Made by a program: the position numbers and the translations under genes
In this document: in pieces, positions 1 through 6,128 of the stretch
Layout of the letters: every line of letters begins with the position of its first letter
Numbering within the stretch: the stretch's first letter is position 1
The notes under the pieces: model-generated
What the model saw: only the letters and a program-made list of their open reading frames with translations
Databases searched by the model: none
What the model was told of the DNA's origin: nothing
Assembly: GCA_002687665.1 (NCBI GenBank)
Contig: NZAX01000053.1
Span: forward strand, 1-6,198
DNA from: Flavobacteriaceae bacterium
GTDB taxonomy: Bacteria > Bacteroidota > Bacteroidia > Flavobacteriales > Flavobacteriaceae
Length of the DNA stretch: 6,198 bases
Direction of reading: 5' to 3'

Positions 1-773
1 GGTAATGATTCTCTTTTAGCATCTAAAAATCCTTTGATATAGCTGAAAAAAACTCTTGCTTCTTGCTTGAGCCACGCACGCTTAAATCCAATGATTAGTG
101 TTAAAAGAAAACTCAGCCTCATCCGATAAGTAGCGACACCCTGTAACTGTGTAGCACCGGGACTGTACTTAAACCCCGTGGGTTTTAGGTGTTTTACTTT
201 TAGTGAGGTGTCCACTTTTAATTCCCAACCATAATATTGGGCCATCAATTCATCGAGCGTGTCCCAACCAATTGACCTTGCTATTTTACCGATTTCCAGA
301 AAACATTCTTTTCGATAGGCTTTGAGCCCCCCCCTAATGTGGTCATCTTTATTGGGGTTTTCCAAAATCCATTGACCATCCTTTTGAATGTAACACTGCC
401 CCGCTGCCATCCCCAGCCGGTTATTTCCTTTAAAGTGCCGTGATAGCCTCAATAGGTAGTTTGAATTAAAAACCATGTCTGCATCGTATTTGCAGATTAT
501 CTCATAATCTTCTCCCAATATCCCATAGCCATGGTAAAAAGCCTCTATTATTTTTTCACCAGGAAGGTGTTTATCCGATGATTTTTTGTAAATCTGCTGC
601 ATCCAAGAGTATTGTTGGGTAAAACCTTCGACGATTTCTGATGTTCGATCGGTTGAGTTGTCATTGACCACCACCACTTGAGAGGGTTTAAGCTCTTGGT
701 TTACCAGAGAGGACAAAGTTCTTCCAATATTGTCCTCCTCATTGTGGGCGGGTATGACAATGTAAATTTTCAA
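1..773 (-). CDS. Family 2 glycosyltransferase, C-terminus beyond the left edge, TTG start
   Basis: The reading frame is open from 773 to the window edge, giving 257 codons with no stop. The N-terminus KIYIVIPAHNEEDNIG is the classic start of a GT-A fold family 2 glycosyltransferase. It is followed by VVVVNDNSTDRT (about residues 33-44), the metal-binding DAD (97-99) after CKY, a conserved RGGLKAYR stretch (147-154) and GWDTLDE (169-175), likely the catalytic-base region. Such enzymes transfer a sugar from a nucleotide sugar to a lipid, glycan or protein at the cytoplasmic face of the membrane; donor and acceptor cannot be read here. TTG at 773-771 is chosen because an in-frame TAA lies two codons upstream and the first ATG (codon 58) would delete the nucleotide-binding strand. 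No clear membrane helix is seen. The family is usually somewhat longer, so little is probably missing. It is the last visible gene of the M23-GH3-methyltransferase operon. Confidence 0.9.
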   Translation of the reverse strand, partial: MKIYIVIPAHNEEDNIGRTLSSLVNQELKPSQVVVVNDNSTDRTSEIVEGFTQQYSWMQQIYKKSSDKHLPGEKIIEAFYHGYGILGEDYEIICKYDADMVFNSNYLLRLSRHFKGNNRLGMAAGQCYIQKDGQWILENPNKDDHIRGGLKAYRKECFLEIGKIARSIGWDTLDELMAQYYGWELKVDTSLKVKHLKPTGFKYSPGATQLQGVATYRMRLSFLLTLIIGFKRAWLKQEARVFFSYIKGFLDAKRESL

Positions 774-776
774 GAT

Positions 777-1304
777 TTATGAGTTGATTTTTTCTGCATA
801 AACAATATAATGCCTGGGTATAAAATACCTCAACAAGGATCGAATACCAAATGATTCAGGTGGATTGGTCCATTTCTGACTTGCCACAATTTTCCAGCCT
901 GTTTTCTCCAAAAGCCAATTGAACTGCCAATCTTCAAACTCATGAAAATGGCGATCTCTCAAATCCGTTTTACTTCTGTAAGCACTTGAAAACCATATTT
1001 TTAATGGAACGCTAACCACAAGTTTTTTGGCCCTTATGCTCTTTAAAACTTCATAAGGGGAAAGCAGATGTTCCAATATTTCGAAAGCAGTTGCCACCTC
1101 TGCATTGGAATTGATCAGTCCAGCTTGGTCTTCATCCAAATCCTCTCCCTGGGTATTTTCAACTTTGTAGCCACTAGCCTTCATTAATTCAGACATTGGG
1201 TTTTGAACTCCCAAATCTAAAATGTGCGATCCTTTATCAATATTTTGATTCAAAAAAGCAAGGGTTTTTTGAAATCTCTTTTGATGGACATTATTAGTGT
1301 ACAT
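777..1304 (-). CDS. Small class I SAM-dependent methyltransferase-like protein
   Basis: This 175-residue protein reads as a compact Rossmann-fold methyltransferase. HILDLGVQNPMSE (about residues 27-39) occupies the place of SAM-binding motif I. GEDLDED (53-59) fits the acidic end of strand 2, and ATAFEILEHL (71-80) matches the FEVLEHL-type motif of the Methyltransf_11/23 group. KKLVVSVPL (93-101) fits strand 5, and HFHEFEDW (119-126) resembles the conserved His/Glu region before the last helices. Motif I lacks the usual GxG after DLG, so binding or activity may be altered. The start ATG lies three bases after the GH3 stop and in the same frame, and the gene ends three bases before the TTG of the glycosyltransferase, so translational coupling is likely. 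The substrate is unknown; an envelope glycan or lipid precursor is only an inference from the neighbours. Confidence 0.8.
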   Translation of the reverse strand: MYTNNVHQKRFQKTLAFLNQNIDKGSHILDLGVQNPMSELMKASGYKVENTQGEDLDEDQAGLINSNAEVATAFEILEHLLSPYEVLKSIRAKKLVVSVPLKIWFSSAYRSKTDLRDRHFHEFEDWQFNWLLEKTGWKIVASQKWTNPPESFGIRSLLRYFIPRHYIVYAEKINS

Positions 1305-1307
1305 AAT

Positions 1308-2792
1308 TTACTTTAAAGGCAATTTATCAACAATTTTTCTGTCATTGGACAAACGCGGAACTTTGTTTTGTCCTCCCAATTTTCCAATACTTTTCATGTA
1401 TTGTTGAAAACCTCCGTCAGCAACAGTAGTGATAACCAATGTTCTCAAAACGCTTCCCTTTAGGAGATCTTCGTAGTATACATTTTGTTCTTGCATTGAT
1501 TGATCAAGTTTTTGGGCGAAATTCTCTGTATTTTGGGGAGGATTTTCAAATTCGATAAACCATTCGTGATAGGGAAGTCCCTCCTCTGGATCAATTTTAG
1601 GAGCAACCGTAAATTCTTTGACTTGGACCTCACTTTCTTGAGAAGCTTTTTGCATCGCCGTTTCAACCTCTTTTCCGATAACATGCTCTCCAAAAGCAGA
1701 AATAAAGTGTTTAATTCTGCCTGTCACTACCAAACGATAGGGCTTCAAAGAGACAAAACGAACTGTATCCCCTATGTTGTAGGCCCATAAACCTGCGGAG
1801 GTTGAAAGGATTAAAACATAATTGACATTTAGTTCGACCTCCCCCAGAGTATGTCTTTTTTGGGTTTTTTCCCCAAACTCATCGGCTTTGATAAATTCGT
1901 AAAAAATTTCATTATTTAATAACAAAAGCAGCCCCTTGTCATTTTGTTGGTCTTGGTAGGCAAAAAACCCTTCGGATGCGGGAAAGAGCTCAATGCTGTC
2001 TACTTTCCTACCTACGAGTTTTTCAAACATAGGGCGGTAAGGTTCATAATTGACCCCACCATAGACGAATAGTGAAAAGTTTGGGAATGTATTTCCTACG
2101 GATATACCAGTTTTTTCAATCAGTTTCTCAAAATACATTTGTACCCAAGAGGGAATCCCTGCAATCAAGCTCATATTTTCTGTCAAAGTTTCCCTAACGA
2201 TGGCATCAACTTTGGCTTCCCAATCTTCTATGCAATTCGTTTCCCAAGAAGGCATCCTGTTTTTCTGCAAATAATTAGGAACATAGTGGGCAACAATTCC
2301 GGATAACCTGCCGATGACATTCCTGTTTTTACTTTTAAGCGTGGGACTCCCCTGGAGAAAAATTTGTTTGCCATTGACAAAGTCGGTTTTTCCTGTTTCA
2401 TAGATATAATTTAACAGCGCGTCCCGTGCAGCAGTAATGTGGGTGGGCATAGAATCTTTGGTCAAGGGAATGTATTTTGCACCGGAAGTAGTCCCGCTTG
2501 TTTTAGCATAATAAAGAGGTTTGCCAGGCCACAATACGGAAGTTGCTCCTTCCAACATTTTATCTACATAAACCCTGTGCCCCTCATAATCACGTATTGG
2601 TACTGAAGCTTGAAAATCTTTATAATCCTTGATTTTATTAAAACCATGGTCACGTCCAAAATCTGTTGATTTGGCTTTTTGTATCAGAAAATCAAATGTC
2701 TTTTGTTGGGCATAAAGGGGATTTTTTATCCACTTTTGGTTTTTATGATGAATGAATTTGGCGAGAATTTTCGCTCCAATCTTTTTTATCAT
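1308..2792 (-). CDS. GH3 auxin-responsive promoter family protein (acyl-adenylating enzyme)
   Basis: The 494-residue protein is a full-length bacterial member of the GH3 family, part of the ANL adenylating superfamily. Visible motifs are the ATP/phosphate loop TSGTTSGAK (98-106), YGGVNYEP (244-251), the adenine-site motif FPASEG (270-275), YNIGD (338-342) with the ribose-binding aspartate, and the hinge region TGRIKHFISAFGEHV (357-371). A GH3-type C-terminal domain follows, including LPYHEWFIEFE (406-416) and VPRLSNDRKIVDKL near the end. Plant GH3 enzymes adenylate a carboxylic acid such as jasmonate or indole-acetate and join it to an amino acid; bacterial homologues are widespread in Bacteroidota but largely without assigned substrates. 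The protein has no signal peptide and should be cytoplasmic. Its ATG overlaps the M23 stop codon (ATGA), and the methyltransferase follows after three bases. Family assignment is firm; the reaction substrates are unknown. Confidence 0.95.
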   Translation of the reverse strand: MIKKIGAKILAKFIHHKNQKWIKNPLYAQQKTFDFLIQKAKSTDFGRDHGFNKIKDYKDFQASVPIRDYEGHRVYVDKMLEGATSVLWPGKPLYYAKTSGTTSGAKYIPLTKDSMPTHITAARDALLNYIYETGKTDFVNGKQIFLQGSPTLKSKNRNVIGRLSGIVAHYVPNYLQKNRMPSWETNCIEDWEAKVDAIVRETLTENMSLIAGIPSWVQMYFEKLIEKTGISVGNTFPNFSLFVYGGVNYEPYRPMFEKLVGRKVDSIELFPASEGFFAYQDQQNDKGLLLLLNNEIFYEFIKADEFGEKTQKRHTLGEVELNVNYVLILSTSAGLWAYNIGDTVRFVSLKPYRLVVTGRIKHFISAFGEHVIGKEVETAMQKASQESEVQVKEFTVAPKIDPEEGLPYHEWFIEFENPPQNTENFAQKLDQSMQEQNVYYEDLLKGSVLRTLVITTVADGGFQQYMKSIGKLGGQNKVPRLSNDRKIVDKLPLK

Positions 2793-3664
2793 AAAGCATG
2801 CGAAAATTCAATAAAATTAGTAGGGTCTACTGAATATCCATTAAACCAAAGTTCAAAATGAAGGTGCCAGCCTGTAGACAATTCTCCGGTATTCCCTGAC
2901 TTAGCAATTACTTCTCCTGCTCTAACCAAATCTCCTTGTGATTTCTCCAAGTAAGAATTGTGTTTGTAAACTGACAACAATCCATAGTCGTGTTTTACAA
3001 TAATTACGTGACCCGTTTCGGCAGTCCATTCTGCAAAAATAACGGTTCCATGGGCTACTGCCATTACTGGTGCATGCTCTTCCAGTGCAATATCAACGGC
3101 AAAATGCCTTTTATCGGCGTCATACTTTTGTGAAATTGGGCCAGCTGCTGGAGAATAAAGGAGGTACTTTACATTGCTCAGGTCATTGGGAATTACATTG
3201 TACTTATCTTCTTGTATGACTTCTAAACGCAACAAAGAATCTGCCTCAGACAGGGTATTGTCAGAATTGAGCAGCTCCGGCGACTGATCTTTAGCAATGA
3301 GGAAGGAATTTTCTTCCAAATCAGTTTCTCCGGTTAGAGCGCTTTTTATAGATTTAATAAACCGGTCTTGTTTTTGAAATTCTAAATTGATAGAGTCGAG
3401 CAGAAAGGTGTTTCTAATGGCCTCTTTTCTAATAAAAAGACTGGTATAGCCTGGGATAAACTCCTTTAACGGGGTGTAGGCTACCAAAAAAAAAGACCCA
3501 ATGGTAATGAAAGTAACAAAAAGCACTACCAATAGAAAAATGTTGAGCCGCGAAACTCTGAAGAAAAACCTTTCCTCAAAGGTGGTTTCATTAATAACCA
3601 CCAAACGATAGCGATTCAACAGGCTTTGAATCCAAAACCCTTTCTTTTTTTTTTCTTTTGCCAT
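2789..3664 (-). CDS. M23 (LytM-type) peptidase with N-terminal membrane anchor
   Basis: The 291-residue protein starts with a lysine-rich cytoplasmic end (MAKEKKKKG), has one membrane helix at about residues 39-63, a linker of about 100 residues, and a C-terminal M23 zinc peptidase domain at about 172-287. The zinc and catalytic residues are all present: H187 and D191 (HFAVD), H235 (YKHN) and H267/H269 (HLHFE), with the family GNTG turn at 257-260. An active endopeptidase that cuts peptidoglycan cross-links in the periplasm is therefore likely. The start is secure, since no other Met occurs before residue 201. It is first in the operon with GH3, which it overlaps by four bases. A promoter-like TATCTTTG ends seven bases before the ATG, so the mRNA may be almost leaderless. 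An unbroken run of ten A lies in codons 4-7 and a run of nine T in the membrane helix. Confidence 0.93.
   Translation of the reverse strand: MAKEKKKKGFWIQSLLNRYRLVVINETTFEERFFFRVSRLNIFLLVVLFVTFITIGSFFLVAYTPLKEFIPGYTSLFIRKEAIRNTFLLDSINLEFQKQDRFIKSIKSALTGETDLEENSFLIAKDQSPELLNSDNTLSEADSLLRLEVIQEDKYNVIPNDLSNVKYLLYSPAAGPISQKYDADKRHFAVDIALEEHAPVMAVAHGTVIFAEWTAETGHVIIVKHDYGLLSVYKHNSYLEKSQGDLVRAGEVIAKSGNTGELSTGWHLHFELWFNGYSVDPTNFIEFSHAL
3645..3654. repeat. Homopolymer run of ten A (minus strand) at the start of the M23 gene
   Basis: The minus-strand coding sequence has ten consecutive A across codons 4-7 (GAA AAA AAA AAG, giving Glu-Lys-Lys-Lys). Runs of this length are prone to polymerase slippage; a one-base change would shift the frame a few codons after the start. 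A nine-base run of T sits at 3494-3486 in the membrane-helix codons of the same gene. Confidence 0.6.
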
Positions 3665-3670
3665 TGATTA

Positions 3671-3700
3671 CAAAGATAGTGTTTACCCCTTAAAAATAAA
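3671..3700 (-). promoter_or_regulatory. Bacteroidota-type promoter of the M23-GH3 operon
   Basis: On the minus strand TATCTTTG (3678-3671) matches the Bacteroidota -7 box TAnnTTTG exactly. TTTA (3700-3697) lies 18 bases upstream, one base off the TTTG -33 box and slightly short of the usual 19-21 spacing. The expected start of transcription is only about 2-4 bases before the M23 ATG, so the message would be nearly leaderless. Inferred from consensus only. Confidence 0.6.
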
Positions 3701-3703
3701 TTA

Positions 3704-3711
3704 TAGGCCTA
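3704..3711. other. Short palindrome TAGGCCTA between the divergent promoters
   Basis: An 8-base perfect palindrome sits just upstream of the M23 -33 box in the 103-base region between M23 and tatA. At this length it could be chance; it is listed because it adjoins both promoters and is the most GC-rich patch of an otherwise AT-rich spacer. Confidence 0.2.
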
Positions 3712-3720
3712 GGAAAGAAA

Positions 3721-3752
3721 TTTCGATTGCATCGAATAATTATTTACTTTTA
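3721..3752 (+). promoter_or_regulatory. Bacteroidota-type promoter of tatA
   Basis: TTTC (3721-3724) and TACTTTTA (3745-3752) are separated by 20 bases and each differs by one base from the TTTG / TAnnTTTG consensus. The predicted transcript would begin around 3756-3760, leaving about ten bases before the ATG at 3768. The -33 box overlaps a perfect inverted repeat. Assigned by consensus and position only. Confidence 0.5.
3722..3736. promoter_or_regulatory. Perfect inverted repeat TTCGAT-TGC-ATCGAA, possible operator
   Basis: Two perfect 6-base arms flank a 3-base centre. The repeat covers the -33 box of the tatA promoter and lies upstream of the divergent M23 promoter, a position suited to a dimeric regulator acting on one or both genes. 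The arms are too short and AT-rich to act as a terminator, and neither gene reads across it. The bound factor is unknown. Confidence 0.35.
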
Positions 3753-3767
3753 CTAAAATTATAAACC

Positions 3768-3962
3768 ATGTATTCAATGATTTACTCTTTAGGTATGATA
3801 GGTGCTCCACAAATCATTCTTATAGTTGTTGTTGTGCTTTTGTTGTTTGGTGGTAGAAAAATCCCTGAGCTGATGAGAGGATTGGGAAGCGGTATTAAAG
3901 AATTTAAAAACGCTACCAAAGAGGACGAAGATAAATCTGACGCCAAAATAGACAAAAAGTAG
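3768..3962 (+). CDS. tatA: Twin-arginine translocase subunit TatA/TatE family
   Basis: The 64-residue protein has the whole TatA plan: a short N-terminus, one membrane helix (about residues 14-27, [14 protein letters not shown]), the hinge FGGRKIPEL (27-35), an amphipathic helix [13 protein letters not shown] (37-49), and a charged tail rich in Lys, Asp and Glu. TatA oligomers form the passage for folded proteins carrying twin-arginine signals, working with TatC in the inner membrane. The FG-x-KIPEL and LGxGIxEFK signatures make the family certain; TatA rather than TatB fits the short tail. Met4 and Met10 are alternative starts, but the ATG at 3768 lies at the right distance from the promoter. 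The gene is monocistronic, diverges from the M23 operon and converges on the DUF4837 gene. No tatC and no protein with a twin-arginine signal is seen in the window. Confidence 0.95.
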   Translation: MYSMIYSLGMIGAPQIILIVVVVLLLFGGRKIPELMRGLGSGIKEFKNATKEDEDKSDAKIDKK

Positions 3963-3969
3963 TCTACTT
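3957..3969. terminator. Stop-codon palindrome AAGTAG-T-CTACTT, weak possible terminator
   Basis: This perfect 13-base palindrome contains the stop codons of both convergent genes (TAG of tatA at 3960-3962, TAG of the DUF4837 gene at 3966-3964). On the minus strand the right arm runs into five T (CTACTTTTTG), resembling a weak intrinsic terminator for the pgk-DUF4837 transcript. The stem can form only about five mostly A-U pairs, so termination strength is doubtful. Confidence 0.25.
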
Positions 3970-4929
3970 AAAAACCACTGCGTCTAAAATGGTATTGAGT
4001 TCAAACATCTGATCCCTTTTGTTGGAAGCAGGTGCGAAAACGAAGCCCTCTATCACCATCCATCTCTTTCTTAAGGTGTCTTTTATCATATAATTGACAA
4101 AGGGTCCCGCCATAAAATCATTGGCGACTTCCCATGTGCCCTTTGTCAGATAGGTTAACCTTCCCTCCTTTTCAGTCTTGTAATAGAAGGGGCGATAGGC
4201 TTTTTCGGTGATCATATAGGAGCCTTTAAGTCTGCCAGGGATATAAGTCTTTCCTATGGAGTCCCTGATTTCGGGTATGCGTTGTTTAATATTCCCCGTC
4301 AAGCCTGAAAGAGGAAGACTGTAGGCCACCAAATTCATATGTCCCTTTGGTATCTCTTTTTGGATCCAGATGAAATTGGTCGTGTCCTTTACGGTCTTAT
4401 ATGCTGTGGGGTAAATCAATGATATGCTGAATCGCTCCTGAAAATCTCTATCTTTAGTGGGAGATTTTTTGATCCTTCTAGATTTTTCTTTGCGCTCTCT
4501 TTCAGTTAATACCGCTTTAAAAAGATCGATATTTTCCTCTAAAAAAAAGGCTTGAACGTCATCGTCTTCTCCCGTTACCTTTGCCACGGTCTGGGGTTGA
4601 GCCATTAAGTCCTCCGAAAGTTGGAATCGTGCTAAGGAGTCTCTGACAAACCATAAGATGCTCCGACTGTTTCTGGCAAAGCCCGTAAAAATCTTAGGGG
4701 GCAAGTACTTAAGTGTAAACTGCGGTTCATTAAAGGGCAAACCCTCATAGGGGGTTTCCAAAAGTGTGCGGGTTTTTTTTCCCAATGCTCCTGCCCAACT
4801 TTTTTCAGGCATCACTACTGTCAATTCATTGATATTGGCATTGGAATCCGGCAAGTACCTCAGTTTAGTTTTTTGTTCCTTGCAAGATGAAATAAAAATT
4901 ATGATTATAAAAAAGGCCGCTTTTTTCAT
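3964..4929 (-). CDS. DUF4837 family lipoprotein
   Basis: The 321-residue protein begins with a lipoprotein signal: MKKAAFF, a hydrophobic stretch of isoleucine and phenylalanine, and the lipobox ISSC with the lipidated Cys at residue 16. After it comes KEQK; a Lys plus an acidic residue just after the Cys is reminiscent of Bacteroidota surface-export signals, but weakly so. The body resembles DUF4837, a family of Bacteroidota lipoproteins of unknown function: an early NELTVVMPEKSW stretch, LPFNEPQF (about 64-71), FTGFARNSRSILW (about 81-93), and near the C-terminus GTWEVANDFMAGPFVNY and VIEGFVFAP. The family call is from recollection of these patterns. The protein is expected to be anchored in the outer membrane. 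The gene starts 11 bases after the pgk stop with no promoter between them, so it probably rides on the pgk transcript. No enzyme motif is recognised. Confidence 0.85.
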   Translation of the reverse strand: MKKAAFFIIIIFISSCKEQKTKLRYLPDSNANINELTVVMPEKSWAGALGKKTRTLLETPYEGLPFNEPQFTLKYLPPKIFTGFARNSRSILWFVRDSLARFQLSEDLMAQPQTVAKVTGEDDDVQAFFLEENIDLFKAVLTERERKEKSRRIKKSPTKDRDFQERFSISLIYPTAYKTVKDTTNFIWIQKEIPKGHMNLVAYSLPLSGLTGNIKQRIPEIRDSIGKTYIPGRLKGSYMITEKAYRPFYYKTEKEGRLTYLTKGTWEVANDFMAGPFVNYMIKDTLRKRWMVIEGFVFAPASNKRDQMFELNTILDAVVFK

Positions 4930-4940
4930 GATATTGAGGA

Positions 4941-6128
4941 TTATTCCAATAGGGCGGCAATCCCAGGCAATGTTTTTCCTTCAAGACTTTCTAACATGGC
5001 GCCACCACCAGTAGAAATATAACTCATTTTATCCTCAAATCTAAACTGCTTAACCGCTGCCACAGAGTCTCCACCTCCAACTAAAGAAAAAGCTCCTGCC
5101 AAAGTACTATTAGCTATGAACTCTCCCAGTGTAAAGGTTCCGTGTGAAAAATTTTCAAACTCAAAAACACCAAGTGGCCCGTTCCAGAGAATAGTTTTAG
5201 ACTGCATAACGATCTTTTCAAAGTTTTTTAGAGTTTCAGGTCCTGCATCTAACCCTTGCCATTCGTCAGGGATTTCGCCTACTTTACACACCCTTTTATT
5301 GGCATCATTTGAAAAATCATCTGCAATTATTACATCTTTTGGAAGGTGGACTTCCACCCCTTTAGATTCAGCTTTTTCAAGCAACTCCAATGCATAGTTG
5401 CAATAGTTATCTTCACAAATCGACTGCCCAACTCTGCCTCCTTGTGCTTTGGAAAAAGTGTATACCATTCCACCGCCGATGATCAAGTGATTAATTTTGT
5501 CCAACATATTTTCAATAATAGTTATTTTGGAGGAGACCTTAGCGCCACCAAGAATTGCAAGAACAGGTTGCTCACCTGCTTTCATGACCTTATCTATGGC
5601 ATTAACTTCTTTTTCAAGCAACCTACCAAAGAATTTATCTTCCTTAAAAAATTGAGCCATGATGGTGGTAGAGGCGTGTGCTCTATGCGCCGTTCCAAAA
5701 GCGTCGTTGACATAGCAATCTCCCAGCTTTGACAAGCCTTTAGCAAAATTCAAATCTCCATCAGTTTCTTCTTTGTAAAAACGCAGATTTTCCATAAGAA
5801 TAACGCTTCTAGGCGGAAGTGAAGCCGTAGCTTGTTCAGCCTCAGCACCTATGCAATCCCCAAAGAAAGCCACAGGAACTTGAAGAATCTTCTCTACCTT
5901 GCTCACTATGTGGGTTAATGAGAGTTTTGGGTCCTTGCCGCTGGGTCGGCCCAAGTGAGAAATCAAAATACAACTGCCTCCTTGGTTTAGAATATAATCT
6001 ATGGTTTCTTTGGCGGCTATGATTCTAGTAGAATCAGTCACCTGAAATTCATCATCAATAGGCACATTAAAATCTACTCTGACTATTGCTCTTCGATTGG
6101 AAAAGTCATTATTAGCGATGGTTCTCAT
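4941..6128 (-). CDS. pgk: Phosphoglycerate kinase
   Basis: The enzyme transfers phosphate between 1,3-bisphosphoglycerate and ADP, the first ATP-forming step of lower glycolysis, in the cytoplasm. The 395-residue length is typical. Visible signatures are RVDFNVP (17-23), R35 in the DSTR stretch, SHLGRP (57-62), MENLRFYKEE (112-121), NDAFGTAHRAHAST (141-154), GGAKVSSK (194-201), the nucleotide-site IIGGGMVYTF (216-225), WNGPLGVFE (315-323), GGGDS (351-355) and the C-terminal STGGGAMLESLEGK (372-385). All substrate and nucleotide-binding motifs are intact, so it should be active. The ATG at 6128 gives the usual short lead of about 16 residues before RVDFNVP. A strong consensus promoter lies just upstream, and the DUF4837 lipoprotein gene follows after 11 bases, so the two probably share a transcript. 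Confidence 0.98.
   Translation of the reverse strand: MRTIANNDFSNRRAIVRVDFNVPIDDEFQVTDSTRIIAAKETIDYILNQGGSCILISHLGRPSGKDPKLSLTHIVSKVEKILQVPVAFFGDCIGAEAEQATASLPPRSVILMENLRFYKEETDGDLNFAKGLSKLGDCYVNDAFGTAHRAHASTTIMAQFFKEDKFFGRLLEKEVNAIDKVMKAGEQPVLAILGGAKVSSKITIIENMLDKINHLIIGGGMVYTFSKAQGGRVGQSICEDNYCNYALELLEKAESKGVEVHLPKDVIIADDFSNDANKRVCKVGEIPDEWQGLDAGPETLKNFEKIVMQSKTILWNGPLGVFEFENFSHGTFTLGEFIANSTLAGAFSLVGGGDSVAAVKQFRFEDKMSYISTGGGAMLESLEGKTLPGIAALLE

Noticed and set aside
1460..1790. Open frames on both strands inside the GH3 gene (minus 1460-1693, plus 1500-1790)
   Set aside because: They overlap the strongly conserved GH3 coding sequence, have no recognisable domain and no promoter; they are shadow frames.
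2679..2861. Plus-strand open frame across the GH3/M23 junction
   Set aside because: It is antisense to two solid genes and its protein shows no motif.
4541..4780. Runs of eight A and eight T in the DUF4837 gene as phase-variation sites
   Set aside because: Runs of eight are expected often in such AT-rich coding DNA, and nothing else marks them as switches.
4766..5014. Plus-strand open frame across the pgk/DUF4837 junction
   Set aside because: It is antisense to both genes; its hydrophobic stretch is the reverse of the lipoprotein signal codons.
5116..5732. Two plus-strand open frames inside pgk (5116-5397 and 5346-5732)
   Set aside because: They lie wholly within the complete and conserved pgk gene on the other strand.
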